DNA of 64,000 nucleotides from Martinezella calliandrae (GTDB taxonomy: Bacteria > Pseudomonadota > Alphaproteobacteria > Rhizobiales > Rhizobiaceae). Of the stretch, positions 43,121 through 52,466 are shown piece by piece; position 1 is the first letter of the stretch, and each line of letters starts with the position of its first letter. The notes under the pieces are model-generated. The model did no database searches and was not told where the DNA came from. It was given only the letters and a program-made list of their open reading frames with translations. The stretch is taken from contig NZ_JARFYN010000010.1 in NCBI RefSeq assembly GCF_030272695.1, positions 124,001-188,000 of the forward strand, written 5' to 3'. A program made the translations under genes and the position numbers.

Positions 43121-44584
43121 ATGAAGCCGACCCTCCTCACCCTCGGCCTTCTCGCCGGCTCCGTGTTCGCACCTGTTGCGAGCCTTGCCGGCCAGGCGCC
43201 CGGCGCTGCCGCCGACCCGGATATCGCGATCAGCCACAAGGATCGCGTCTACGCGGCCGAACAGTTTTCCAACACCGTGTCGGTGACCGATCCCGCCGAC
43301 AATAAGCTGCTCGGAGTTATCAAGCTCGGCGATCCGCAGCCAGGCAATCTGAGCCCGCTCTATAAGGGCCAGCTTCTGGTGCACGGCATGGGCTTCTCAC
43401 CGGACCACAAGACGCTCGCCGTCGTCTCGATCGGCTCGAATTCGGTGACCTTCATCGACACGGCGACGAACACAGTCAAGCACACGACCTATGTCGGCCG
43501 CTCGCCGCATGAGGCCTTCTTTACACCCGATGGGAATGAGGTCTGGGTCACGGTTCGCGGTGAAGACTACATTTCGGTCATCGACGCCAAGACTTATCAG
43601 GAAAAGCTGCAGATCAAGGTGCCGGCGGGTCCCGGCATGCAGATCTTCTCGCCCGATGGCAAATACGGCTACATCTGCTCGTCTTTCAACCCGGATACGG
43701 TGGTGGTCTCGCTTGCCGATCACCAGATCGTCGGCCATGTGAAGCAGGAAAGCCCCTTCTGCCCGAACATCGCCGCCACACCGGATGGCAAGCAGGTCTG
43801 GTTCACACTGAAGGACATCGGCAAAACCCAGGTCTTTAACGCGCAAGCGCCGTTCGATGCCATCAAGACGCTGGATACCGGTCCGATCACCAACCACGTC
43901 AACATCGTCCACAATGCCAATGGAACGTTCGCTTACGTCACGGTTGGCGGCCTGAACGAGGTGAAGGTCTTCCGCACGGACAATTTCGAGCAGGTCGCAA
44001 CCATTCCGGTCGGCAATCTGCCGCATGGCGTCTGGCCCTCGGGCGACGGCACGCGCGTCTATGTCGGCCTTGAAAATGCCGACGCTTTCGCCGCCATCGA
44101 CACGCTGACCAACAAGGTTATCGCCACCATCCCGATCGGCCAGGCGCCGCAAGCGGTCGCCTATGTACCGAATGCGGTTGCCGATGGTGGCGACGGTACT
44201 CAAAACCTGCAGCCCCTCGGTGTCGCAGGCCAGTCCGCGCATCTAGAGATGGTGGCCAAGGGCAAGGCCGAGGGCGACAAGGTGCCGACGAGCGTCGCGC
44301 TCTTCGATCAGGGTCTGTCTCAGGTTCTGCAGGCCTCCGTGACCGGCCTTGAGCCGAAGAAGCCTTTTGTTCTGGCGCTCGCTTCTAATGCCGACGGCAG
44401 CGGCATGTTGGAGCCGCTCGCGTCCTTCATGACGAACCCCGCCGGTTCCGCGATCGTCGATGCTGTCGGGCCGATCCGCCAGATCGTCCAGAACGGCGCA
44501 AAGGCCGAGCGACGTTATCTGGTGATCGCAGCCGCGGGTGCGGATGGCCGGCCGGGAGCCATCGTTCAAGTTCAGAAACGATAA
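43121..44584 (+). CDS. YVTN/YncE-type beta-propeller protein, secreted
   Basis: 487 residues. A signal peptide (about 1-24, ending ASLAG) is followed by about seven 40-residue propeller repeats of the YVTN type (for example VSVTDPADNKLLGVIKLG, VSIGSNSVTFIDTATNTV, VYVGLENADAFAAIDTLTN) up to about residue 350. The C-terminal part (about 370-487) is a separate beta-rich domain. Such proteins are periplasmic and of uncertain function. Cotranscription with the DUF305 gene is likely. Confidence 0.8.
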   Translation: MKPTLLTLGLLAGSVFAPVASLAGQAPGAAADPDIAISHKDRVYAAEQFSNTVSVTDPADNKLLGVIKLGDPQPGNLSPLYKGQLLVHGMGFSPDHKTLAVVSIGSNSVTFIDTATNTVKHTTYVGRSPHEAFFTPDGNEVWVTVRGEDYISVIDAKTYQEKLQIKVPAGPGMQIFSPDGKYGYICSSFNPDTVVVSLADHQIVGHVKQESPFCPNIAATPDGKQVWFTLKDIGKTQVFNAQAPFDAIKTLDTGPITNHVNIVHNANGTFAYVTVGGLNEVKVFRTDNFEQVATIPVGNLPHGVWPSGDGTRVYVGLENADAFAAIDTLTNKVIATIPIGQAPQAVAYVPNAVADGGDGTQNLQPLGVAGQSAHLEMVAKGKAEGDKVPTSVALFDQGLSQVLQASVTGLEPKKPFVLALASNADGSGMLEPLASFMTNPAGSAIVDAVGPIRQIVQNGAKAERRYLVIAAAGADGRPGAIVQVQKR

Positions 44585-44681
44585 GCTCTAGAAATATTGA
44601 GAGTGATCCGCCCGCCTTCTCCTGTGATATAGGATGGCGGGTGGTGTCCGCTTTTTGGATTGGCCCGAAGGTCCCACGCAG

Positions 44682-45209
44682 ATGAGTGACATTGTCCGAA
44701 TTGTCGAGCCGCTCATTCCAGCATTGCGCCGCTATGGGCGGGCGCTGTTACACGATGCGACGGGAGCGGACGACCTGGTGCAGGATTGCCTCGAACAGGT
44801 GATCAGCCATTGGCACCAGCGCCGTCAAGATGGAGATCCGCGCACCTGGGTGTTTGCCATTCTGCACAATCTTGCCGTCAACCGGTTGCGCCAGTCGGCG
44901 CGGCGCGGTGTTCATGTCCCGCTGGAGGATACGGCGGAGGCCATGTTGTCGCAGCCGCCGGCGCAGGAGGATGCGCTGATGCGGCGAGACATCGTTGCAG
45001 CCTTGGCGCTTCTACCGGAGGAACAGCGCAGTGTTCTGCTGCTGGTATCGGTGGAGGATCTGTCCTATGCCCAGGCGGCAGAAGTGCTGAGCATACCCAT
45101 CGGCACTGTCATGTCGCGGCTCGCGCGAGCCCGCGAGCGGCTGCGACATTTGCTGGAAGGAGAAGGCGGAGCCGCCCGCCCGGGCGCACATCTGCGGAGA
45201 ATAAAATGA
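44682..45209 (+). CDS. ECF-type RNA polymerase sigma factor
   Basis: 175 residues with region 2 (YGRALLHDATGADDLVQDCL and RTWVFAILHNLAVNRLRQ) and region 4 (LALLPEEQRSVLLLVSVEDL and YAQAAEVLSIPIGTVMSRLA). It directs RNA polymerase to a small regulon, probably including the DUF305/YVTN genes just upstream. I prefer the ATG at 44682; the ATG at 44634 adds 16 residues unlike the family. The gene overlaps its anti-sigma partner by ATGA. Confidence 0.87.
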   Translation: MSDIVRIVEPLIPALRRYGRALLHDATGADDLVQDCLEQVISHWHQRRQDGDPRTWVFAILHNLAVNRLRQSARRGVHVPLEDTAEAMLSQPPAQEDALMRRDIVAALALLPEEQRSVLLLVSVEDLSYAQAAEVLSIPIGTVMSRLARARERLRHLLEGEGGAARPGAHLRRIK

Positions 45210-45985
45210 CCATGCAGCCGATTACCGAGGACGATCTCCACGCCTATGTCGACGATGCGCTGGACGCGGCACGGCGGGCGGAAGTCGCAGCCTATCTGGA
45301 AAGCCACTCCGACGTCGCCGCCCGTGTGGAAAATTACCATTCACAGCGGCTGAAGCTGCGCGACGCCTTCGATCCGATTGCCGAGGAGCCCGTCCCGACA
45401 GGGCTCAATCTTGCGCATATGATCGAGGCGCGGCGGAATAAGGCACCCATGACGCGCTGGTGGATGGCGACAGCCGCGGCCACGTTGCTTGTTCTCGGCG
45501 GCGGTGGCGGCTGGTGGCTGCATGGACTGTCGCTACCGGCGAACGAAGGCGTCCTGGCCTTGGAGCGGGAAGCGGCCAACACCTATGGCGCCTACGCCTC
45601 CGACAGAGTTCGCCCGGTCGAATTAACTGCCGACGACGGCGCCAAGCTTGTCGCCTGGGCATCGGAGCGGCTGCAGCGACCTGTCATGCTTCCGGATCTT
45701 TCCGCCTCGGGATATCGCCTGATGGGCGGGCGGGTGACCGCGACGGCGCACGGGCCGGGGCTGATGCTGATGTATGACAATGACCACGGCACACGCATTG
45801 TTCTTCTCACCCGGCCGATGCTGGTGGACCAGGACAAGCCGATGGCCGAACATTCCGAGGGCACGACGACCGGTGTCACCTGGGCCAGCGACGGCATGGG
45901 CTACAGCCTCGTTGGCCCCTCAACATCGCAAGATCTGCACCCCCTGGCCGATGACATCCGGCATCAGGTCGAGACCAGGATCTGA
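45206..45985 (+). CDS. Membrane anti-sigma factor
   Basis: 259 residues. A cytoplasmic N-terminal part (about 1-80, ITEDDLHAYVDDALDAARRA and YLESHSDVAARV) resembles anti-sigma domains that bind ECF factors. One membrane helix follows (about 83-105), then a periplasmic domain of about 150 residues. There is no HxxxCxxC zinc motif. The overlap with the sigma gene implies stoichiometric synthesis. It would hold the sigma factor until a periplasmic signal arrives. Confidence 0.8.
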   Translation: MTMQPITEDDLHAYVDDALDAARRAEVAAYLESHSDVAARVENYHSQRLKLRDAFDPIAEEPVPTGLNLAHMIEARRNKAPMTRWWMATAAATLLVLGGGGGWWLHGLSLPANEGVLALEREAANTYGAYASDRVRPVELTADDGAKLVAWASERLQRPVMLPDLSASGYRLMGGRVTATAHGPGLMLMYDNDHGTRIVLLTRPMLVDQDKPMAEHSEGTTTGVTWASDGMGYSLVGPSTSQDLHPLADDIRHQVETRI

Positions 45986-45992
45986 GCGTCTG

Positions 45993-46994
45993 TCATGCCG
46001 GCGATGGTCGCGACCGTTGCCATCTCAAGCTCTTCAACAGGTTGCGCAGCGGCTTTTCGACCGCTTCGTAGGCGCAGATACCCAGTAATGTACCCGCAAT
46101 GACGCTGATGAACGTTGCGACGTCAGAGGGCATTTGCGTGGACGCCACCAGTTTTGTCACTACCGAAATTGCCAGCGTGTGCCAGAGATAGATCGAATAG
46201 GAGCTGTTGCCGAGATAGGTGAGCAGCGGAATATTCGCAAGCTTGCCGCTGCTCTCCAGCGATACCATCCCAAACACCAGTGCCACGGCAAGTGGGCCGC
46301 AGCTCAATTCGTTGAAGGCGAGGCCGAAAAGCTGGATAGCCGTAAAACCCAGCAGGGCAGCGACGATCAGGGCAAGGCCGACGCCGGGACCTGCTGTTTT
46401 GCCCGATAGCCATAGCCAGCCAAGGATCGCACCGGCGGCGAATTCCAGGATGATCGGCCGCGTAAAGGTTATGAGCAACGACGATTGCGGATTGAAGATG
46501 CTGCCGGCGATGACGAAGGCAAGGAAGATGCCGACCATGCTGGGAAGCCGCAGGCGGCGTGGCAGCAACAGGGTCGCGGCGAAGATGACGTAGAAGAACA
46601 TCTCGAAATCCAAAGTCCATCCCTGCACCAGAACCGGCCAGATCGCGCCGTTACTCGGCGAGCGGACGGGGATGAAAAACAACGAACCCAGGATATGGGT
46701 GACCGTCAGCTTCATGCTCGGGAACAGGCCGGCGAGTGCGCCGGCAACCATGATGGCGGTGACGATCCAGTAGGACGGCGCAATGCGCTGCAGACGATCG
46801 AGCAGGAAGCGCGACGGCGTCACCGGACGGCGCTCGCTCATCGTCCACATGATGAAGCCGCTGATGACGAAAAAGACGTCAACGCCGGCTGCTCCAATGA
46901 GGAAATGGTCGTCGGTGCGCTCCGCAGCGTGGAACAGGACCACGGCGAGAGCAGCAAAGCCGCGCAGGTATTGAATGCCATAGAGAGTTTTCAT
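45993..46994 (-). CDS. exoZ: ExoZ, succinoglycan acetyltransferase
   Basis: A 333-residue acyltransferase 3 family membrane protein with about 10 helices. The N-terminal signature is IQYLRGFAALAVVLFHA with the catalytic His, followed by DVFFVISGFIMW. In S. meliloti ExoZ adds the acetyl group to a glucose of the repeat unit. Identity is set by position: it follows exoQ with an ATGA overlap, as in the known exo cluster. exoB, expected beyond it, is replaced by the anti-sigma gene. Confidence 0.86.
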   Translation of the reverse strand: MKTLYGIQYLRGFAALAVVLFHAAERTDDHFLIGAAGVDVFFVISGFIMWTMSERRPVTPSRFLLDRLQRIAPSYWIVTAIMVAGALAGLFPSMKLTVTHILGSLFFIPVRSPSNGAIWPVLVQGWTLDFEMFFYVIFAATLLLPRRLRLPSMVGIFLAFVIAGSIFNPQSSLLITFTRPIILEFAAGAILGWLWLSGKTAGPGVGLALIVAALLGFTAIQLFGLAFNELSCGPLAVALVFGMVSLESSGKLANIPLLTYLGNSSYSIYLWHTLAISVVTKLVASTQMPSDVATFISVIAGTLLGICAYEAVEKPLRNLLKSLRWQRSRPSPA

Positions 46995-48283
46995 CTGCTG
47001 ATCTGCTGCTCCCAGCTCACCGGCTGTGCAAACTCCAGTCGATCGTCGGGAGCGAGCGGAACAACCCGTTTCGCCCGGGTTTTCATCGTCAGCTTACCCG
47101 CCGTGAAATAAAACAGGAACGAGCCGACGTGGTAGGGATTGAGGATATCGATCTCGACGAAGGCACGGATCAGAAGCAGTGCCGCTACGCCGAAGAGGAC
47201 ATAGGATTCGTCGTTTCTGATATCGTTCAGAAACCGCTTGAGATGGCCGATGAAGGCGGTGAGCAGGATCGCCACTAGCAGGCCGACGCCGATCAGTCCC
47301 GTCTCGACGGTCGTTTCGATGAAGGTGTTGTGGAAATGGAAACCGGCGCGAGAGGCAATGTAGAATTCTTCCCACAGACGCTCCGGCTCGGAGAAGCCCT
47401 GCACCCAGTAGGCCTGGTAGCCGGCGCCGAAGAAAGGATGCTGTGCGGCGGCTTCTATGCCCTGTTGCCATAGATAGGTACGACCCGTCAGCGTCGAGTC
47501 CTTGCCGAAGGCACCGAGCACCAGATCGACGCCACCGAGATTGACACCGGCGACAGCGACCGCGAGACCGGTTATGGCTAAGATGAAAAACAGCCTTGTA
47601 CGCTGCAGCGGCGACAGGAACAGGATGATACGCATCCCGATGCCGAGCGCGACGACTAGTGCGGTCGCCAACACCGATGTCGCCGACGACGACTTCAGCA
47701 GACAATAGGCGGATAGGAGACCGGCAATGCCCGCACCGACCATCCAGATGCGGCGCTCGCCGAGAATGAAGACGGCGGCGAATGCGAAATAGATGCCGAG
47801 CGAGGCATAAAATCCGAGCTGGTTCTTCGAGGCAAAAGCACCGACGAAGCTATAAGTGCCGTCGATCGGATCATAGGCTGTATAGCCGAAGAGGATCGAA
47901 TAGATCAGCACGATGCTCGTACCGGCGATTGCACCGCGCGAAAGCGTGCGGATATCGAGCGTGCGCATGGCGATCAGGGCGCACACGATATGCGTCATGT
48001 ACTGGATTGCCGCACGCGCCGTCACTGACGGCACGGCCGACCAGAAGATCGAAAGGCAAGTGAAAACACCGAAGGCGAAGAGCCAGAGCTGCTTTTGGTA
48101 ACTGCCGAGCGCGCTACGATAGTCGATCAGCACCAACGGAAACCAGAGCGCATAATAGACAAGGATGGACGGCTGCCCGAAGATGGAGGAATAGGCGAAG
48201 ACGAAGAAAGAGAGCGCAACAGCCACCATGCCATAGGTGCTGTTGCTGCCTGGACGAACAAAGGTCGATTTGGCGATCTGCAT
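46991..48283 (-). CDS. exoQ: ExoQ, succinoglycan polymerase (Wzy-like)
   Basis: A 430-residue membrane protein of the O-antigen ligase/polymerase family with about 11 helices and the conserved periplasmic loop around STLTGRTYLWQQGIEAAAQH and PFFGAGYQAYW (about residues 260-290) and FHFHNTFIETTVETGLIG (about 318-335). ExoQ is needed for high-molecular-weight succinoglycan. It begins 9 bp after the exoF stop and ends overlapping exoZ. Confidence 0.9.
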   Translation of the reverse strand: MQIAKSTFVRPGSNSTYGMVAVALSFFVFAYSSIFGQPSILVYYALWFPLVLIDYRSALGSYQKQLWLFAFGVFTCLSIFWSAVPSVTARAAIQYMTHIVCALIAMRTLDIRTLSRGAIAGTSIVLIYSILFGYTAYDPIDGTYSFVGAFASKNQLGFYASLGIYFAFAAVFILGERRIWMVGAGIAGLLSAYCLLKSSSATSVLATALVVALGIGMRIILFLSPLQRTRLFFILAITGLAVAVAGVNLGGVDLVLGAFGKDSTLTGRTYLWQQGIEAAAQHPFFGAGYQAYWVQGFSEPERLWEEFYIASRAGFHFHNTFIETTVETGLIGVGLLVAILLTAFIGHLKRFLNDIRNDESYVLFGVAALLLIRAFVEIDILNPYHVGSFLFYFTAGKLTMKTRAKRVVPLAPDDRLEFAQPVSWEQQISR

Positions 48284-48292
48284 CGACCCCCC

Positions 48293-49567
48293 TTATCGCA
48301 TGGCCATGGCGGCGCTGACCTTGATGAGGTCACCCGGCATAACCTGGGTGTTCTCGTCCGCCTGAATTTCCTTCGGCTGGCCGTTGTCATCGCGCACGAT
48401 GGTATAGGCGACTTTAACGTCCTGGCCGCCGGGATCAATATTGCTGGCATCGGCAGACTGCGCGACTGCTTCCTGCATCAACGCCTGGCTCGTGGAGAGC
48501 TTGAGCTGCAGGGTTTCCAATTGTGTATCGGTATCCTGCAAATCCTGGGCAAGCGAATTCTGCCAATCGTTGCGCAGCGTGGCCTCGTCCTGATCGGCCT
48601 TGCTGATACTCTGCTTGGCGTTCAGCGATGCCCTGTCGGTATCCAATAGATTGGTCTCCACGTCGGAAGCGCGCTGTTCGGCCGAGATCTTGCGCGAGGC
48701 AAGTTCCAATCCTTTTTCCGCCAGGCTCTCGACCTTGTCGCGGTCCGCCTTGGCCAGATCGAGCTGGCGGCTTAGCGTATCGGTTTTCTTCCCGAGCGAC
48801 TCGACCTCGCTTTGCAGCAGCACTTTCAGGTCCGCGAGCGCCTGCAATTGCGTCGACAAGCGGACGCTACGCGCTTTCATCAGGGCCTCTTCGCTGGCAA
48901 GTAGGTCAGCCGATTGTGGCAGCTTTTGCAGCTCCGGCGGGACATTGATCTGATCCTTCCCTTGGACCTCGGCCAGCAGACGCTGCTTGCGCATCAGCAA
49001 TCGTCCGCGCTCCGCCATGAGGACGACCGCGTCTCCCTTGGCGTTGATGAAATCGCGCGCGAACCGCTGACCGGCATCGGCACGTCGCGTGCCGCCACCG
49101 AGGCTAAGTGCCTTAAGGACAGTAAGATTGGGTACGAAAGGATATTGGCCCGGATTCTGAACTTCGCCGGCGAGATAGATCGGCCGGAATTGCGAAAGCT
49201 CTACGGAAGCCGACGGCCGATCGCGCAGGCCGAATTGTTTTTGTAGCCCGACACCGATGGCTTGGGCAATTTCGTCAGTTGTCTTACCGACGGCCGGCAT
49301 ATCGCCGATGAAGGGAACGGAAACCGAGCCGGAGGGACCGACGGTGTAGTCGCCCGAAATCGTCGACCAGTCGCGGATCGTGCCCTCGGCAGTTTGCCAT
49401 TCGGCAACGCGAATGTGCAGCTTGTCCATGACGCCCAGATGATACCCAGGAAGGTTATCGGCATAGCTGCGGCCCGATAGCATGCAAAGGCTGATAACCA
49501 CCAGCGCCGTGCAACGAAAAGGTGTGGCCTTGCCAACGAACTTGCCAGGAGACTGAAATTCAATCAT
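48293..49567 (-). CDS. exoF: ExoF, polysaccharide export protein
   Basis: 424 residues: a signal peptide (about 1-36, ending SYA-DN), a polysaccharide export domain (GDYTVGPSGSVSVPFIGDMP at about 72-91), a SLBB-like segment (IYLAGEVQNPGQYPF), and a long coiled coil (about 190-375). ExoF is needed early in succinoglycan synthesis in S. meliloti and belongs to the outer-membrane auxiliary family. It shares its layout with the ExoF-like protein at 233-1612. Confidence 0.9.
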   Translation of the reverse strand: MIEFQSPGKFVGKATPFRCTALVVISLCMLSGRSYADNLPGYHLGVMDKLHIRVAEWQTAEGTIRDWSTISGDYTVGPSGSVSVPFIGDMPAVGKTTDEIAQAIGVGLQKQFGLRDRPSASVELSQFRPIYLAGEVQNPGQYPFVPNLTVLKALSLGGGTRRADAGQRFARDFINAKGDAVVLMAERGRLLMRKQRLLAEVQGKDQINVPPELQKLPQSADLLASEEALMKARSVRLSTQLQALADLKVLLQSEVESLGKKTDTLSRQLDLAKADRDKVESLAEKGLELASRKISAEQRASDVETNLLDTDRASLNAKQSISKADQDEATLRNDWQNSLAQDLQDTDTQLETLQLKLSTSQALMQEAVAQSADASNIDPGGQDVKVAYTIVRDDNGQPKEIQADENTQVMPGDLIKVSAAMAMR

Positions 49568-49648
49568 GCAGGATCTTCCCTGTTATTTGACCGCAGCCCG
49601 CGTTTGCGGAACACCGCAGGAACCCTCCTGCGGTATCTGCGTTCGTCT

Positions 49649-50329
49649 TTAATAGCTGCCGCGCGACAGGCAGACCGCCGGAATGGTTTTGGCGATGATG
49701 AGCACGTCGCTGCTGAGCGACCAGTTCTTGACGTAGTGCGTGTCGAAGGCGACGCGGCTGGCATAGGAGACGTCGTTACGACCGCTGACTTGCCAAAGAC
49801 CCGTCAGGCCAGGGCGCGATTGGAGGTAGTAGATCGCCGCGGTTTCGTAGAGTTCCAGCTCGTCCTCAACGACAGGGCGCGGCCCGACGACACTCATTTC
49901 ACCGCGAATGATATTGATAAGCTGCGGCAGCTCGTCGAGGCTGAGCTTTCGGAGCACCGCGCCGACGAGGGTGACGCGGGGGTCGTTCTGCAGTTTGCGT
50001 GTTGCACGCCATTCCTCCATCGCTTGCGGGTTGGCTTTAAGATAGGCCTGCAGAACCTTGTCGCCGTCGACGACCATGGTACGGAACTTCAGGCAGCGGA
50101 AGGTTTTGCCATTATGTCCGATGCGGCGATGGCCGTAAAAGACAGGGCCTCGGTCCGAGAGCTTCACCAGCAGCATAAGCATGAGGAAGATGGGGCTGAT
50201 GAAGATCAGCGCCGTCATTGCGGTCGAAACGTCGAACATCCTTTTCAGGATTCCACCTGTTGGCGGAAAGACGTCGGTTTCCGGAGCGCTGAAAAAAGCC
50301 GGTGTGGCCGATCTCGTCGCAGACTTCAT
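49649..50329 (-). CDS. exoY: ExoY, galactose-1-phosphate transferase (first step of succinoglycan)
   Basis: 226 residues. It transfers galactose-1-phosphate from UDP-galactose to undecaprenyl phosphate. A membrane helix (MTALIFISPIFLMLMLLV) precedes the catalytic domain with KFRTM, LSLDELPQLINIIRGEMS, VVGPRPVV and PGLTGLWQVSGR. The ATG at 50329 gives the MKSATRS start known from ExoY and has GGAG 8 bp upstream; a longer frame begins at 50347. ExoX, encoded divergently, is the known inhibitor of this step. Confidence 0.92.
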   Translation of the reverse strand: MKSATRSATPAFFSAPETDVFPPTGGILKRMFDVSTAMTALIFISPIFLMLMLLVKLSDRGPVFYGHRRIGHNGKTFRCLKFRTMVVDGDKVLQAYLKANPQAMEEWRATRKLQNDPRVTLVGAVLRKLSLDELPQLINIIRGEMSVVGPRPVVEDELELYETAAIYYLQSRPGLTGLWQVSGRNDVSYASRVAFDTHYVKNWSLSSDVLIIAKTIPAVCLSRGSY

Positions 50330-51067
50330 AGAGGTGACTCCATTCATGTTGGCGAATTGGTCGGAAATGTCTCGGGCGCCTAGTTAGCGCTGTGCATGAC
50401 GGAGTGTAGGTAGCGATTATGATTTTTTAAGCCAAATTTTTATGGCGACACGGATTCGAGGTAGGCGCTTACCGCCAAACTGCCAAACTTCGTAAGTTTA
50501 GCTAGTTCTTATATAACGATTATACTAAAGAATGTATTGTATAGACGGCTAAAAAACCTGCGCCTTACGTTACGGATAGTGCAGTAAAAGAATGTTAAAG
50601 GCTATAAGAGGCGATTTTTTCATCGATTGTTGTTGGAAAAGGCTTTGCTCACTCTTGAGCGTTCATGCGCAATCTTGATTTTTCGCGGAAATTATTGCGC
50701 TGCAACACGATATTGCGATGCACATATTGGCGTTCGCGAAGACAGGACTTTGTAATAAAAGTTGATTAAGTTCTTCGAGACGCGGGTCAATAGCCCACAT
50801 GAGTTAATATCACAAAAATTGTATATAGCCCCTTAATGGACAACCTTAATGAGAATGGGAAAGAAAGAGAGAAAATATCGAGTCCAATTGCGCGTAATTC
50901 GGGGGACTAGTTTTAACGAGTGGTGGGTAAAGTCGTATCCATTCGCAACAGACCATAATCACTCGGTTGAATCTAAAGGATTCATTAAATATATTTGCCG
51001 TGTGGGTCTATTTCGGGAGGCAAGACCTTGAATGCTTTTTTTGTCATTGTGCGGGCGAGGTAATGTT
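50330..51067. promoter_or_regulatory. 738-bp AT-rich exoY-exoX regulatory region
   Basis: A long divergent spacer, clearly AT-rich against GC-rich neighbours. It holds a tandem GCCAAACT repeat (50475-50490) running into the small dyad AAACTT-CGT-AAGTTT (50485-50499), and many A/T tracts. In S. meliloti the corresponding region carries exoY and exoX promoters and sites for global regulators such as MucR and ChvI. A 60-codon frame at 50849-51031 lacks a ribosome site and any likeness and is not annotated as a gene. Confidence 0.6.
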
Positions 51068-51355
51068 ATGTATGCGCCACGCTTTTTTGTCAGCATGGTT
51101 GGTGCACTAGCCGTATTTGCCATTGCGACTTATTTCCTGACGCAGTCTCTTTCGACCACGTTGATCGAAACGGTGATTTGCGCCGTACTGCTGCAGATCG
51201 GTTACTTTCTGGGCGTGCTTTTTCTCGTCTGGAAAGAGCAGAGGGCCCGAAACGCGTTATTGAATGAGGATGCGGCCGCAATGGCGATGCGTGACGACAA
51301 GGTCACCGGCTTGCACGCTTCCAATCTCAACCGTTCCGAACCCTTCAATCCGTAA
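51068..51355 (+). CDS. exoX: ExoX, exopolysaccharide production repressor
   Basis: A 95-residue inner-membrane protein of the ExoX/PsiA family with two helices (FFVSMVGALAVFAIATYFL and TVICAVLLQIGYFLGVLFLV) and a polar tail. ExoX lowers succinoglycan production after translation, acting on the ExoY step; the exoX/exoY ratio sets output. The ATG at 51068 has GAGG upstream; a frame from 51032 would add 12 residues. Divergent placement from exoY is as in S. meliloti. Confidence 0.88.
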   Translation: MYAPRFFVSMVGALAVFAIATYFLTQSLSTTLIETVICAVLLQIGYFLGVLFLVWKEQRARNALLNEDAAAMAMRDDKVTGLHASNLNRSEPFNP

Positions 51356-51443
51356 GGTCACCCCTTGGTCGATCTTTTGGCGATCCTGTGGTTGCCGATA
51401 GCTGATGCCGTCCTAAGTCTCCGGCAGAACCATGGAGGCTAAT

Positions 51444-52454
51444 GTGACTGACAGTGCCCAGAACAACGTCTGCGTAATCATCGCCGCGAAGAATGCCAGC
51501 GACACTATCGGCCTTGCCGTCGCCTCGGCACTGCGCGAGCCCGAGGTGGCTGAAGTCGTTGTCATCGATGATGGTTCAACAGACGGCACGGCCGCCTCCG
51601 CCGGCCTCGCCGACGACGGCAGTGGGCGTCTCACCATTCAGGAATTCGAGAAAAATCGCGGCCCTGCGGCAGCACGCAATCACGCGATCGATATTTCGCG
51701 CGCGCCCGTGATCAGCATCCTCGATGCCGACGATTTCTTTTTCCCAGGGCGCTTCAAGCCGCTGCTCTCAGCCGACGATTGGGATTTCGTTGCCGACAAC
51801 ATCGCCTTCGTCAACGCCGATACGGTCTCGGATGCTTTTACGATGCTTGATCATTTTGATCCGAAGCCGCGCTTTCTCGATCTGGTCGCCTTTGTTGAAG
51901 GCAATATCTCCAAACGTGGCGTCCGACGCGGCGAGATCGGCTTTCTGAAGCCGCTGATGCGCCGATCGTTTCTGGACGCCCACGGCCTGCGCTATGATGA
52001 GGCTTTGCGCCTCGGCGAGGATTACGATCTCTATGTACGGGCGCTTGCCAAGGCTGCTCGCTACAAAGTCATCCATAGTTGCGGTTATGGCGCGGTGGTG
52101 CGCAGCAATTCGCTGAGTGGTCGCCATCGCACCGAGGATTTGCTGAGGCTTTACGAAGCCGATCGGGCAATCCTCGCGGCAGGCGGTCTTTCGCCGACCG
52201 ATGCAGCCGCCATTCGCCGCCACGAGCAACATGTTCGCGGCCGGTTCGAGCTGCGGCGCTTCCTGGATATCAAGGGGCAGTCGGGTCTGGCTGCGGCGGC
52301 TTTTTATGCGTTGGGTAATCCGACCGCTATTCCGGCCATTGCCGCTGGCATTCTTGCCGACAAGACGGAGCGTTTTCGCAAGGGCGGCGGTGCGCCGATC
52401 GCTCATTCGGGGACAAACGGCCTGCGTTATCTGCTACAGGCCGCTCCCGAATAA
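51444..52454 (+). CDS. exoU: ExoU, family 2 glycosyltransferase
   Basis: 336 residues of GT-A fold: VCVIIAAKNASDTIGLAV at the start, VVVIDDGSTDGTA, GPAAARNHAID, and ISILDADDFF as the DXD region (about residue 95). ExoU adds the sixth sugar (beta-1,6 glucose) of the repeat unit in S. meliloti. The GTG at 51444 has GGAGG 5 bp upstream; the ATG at 51432 overlaps that ribosome site and is less likely. It faces the convergent exoV gene. Confidence 0.87.
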   Translation: MTDSAQNNVCVIIAAKNASDTIGLAVASALREPEVAEVVVIDDGSTDGTAASAGLADDGSGRLTIQEFEKNRGPAAARNHAIDISRAPVISILDADDFFFPGRFKPLLSADDWDFVADNIAFVNADTVSDAFTMLDHFDPKPRFLDLVAFVEGNISKRGVRRGEIGFLKPLMRRSFLDAHGLRYDEALRLGEDYDLYVRALAKAARYKVIHSCGYGAVVRSNSLSGRHRTEDLLRLYEADRAILAAGGLSPTDAAAIRRHEQHVRGRFELRRFLDIKGQSGLAAAAFYALGNPTAIPAIAAGILADKTERFRKGGGAPIAHSGTNGLRYLLQAAPE

Positions 52455-52466
52455 TTCTTCGCCTTG

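Noticed and set aside
50849..51031. 60-codon frame in the exoX-exoY spacer
   Set aside because: No ribosome site, AT-rich non-coding composition, and no likeness to known proteins.
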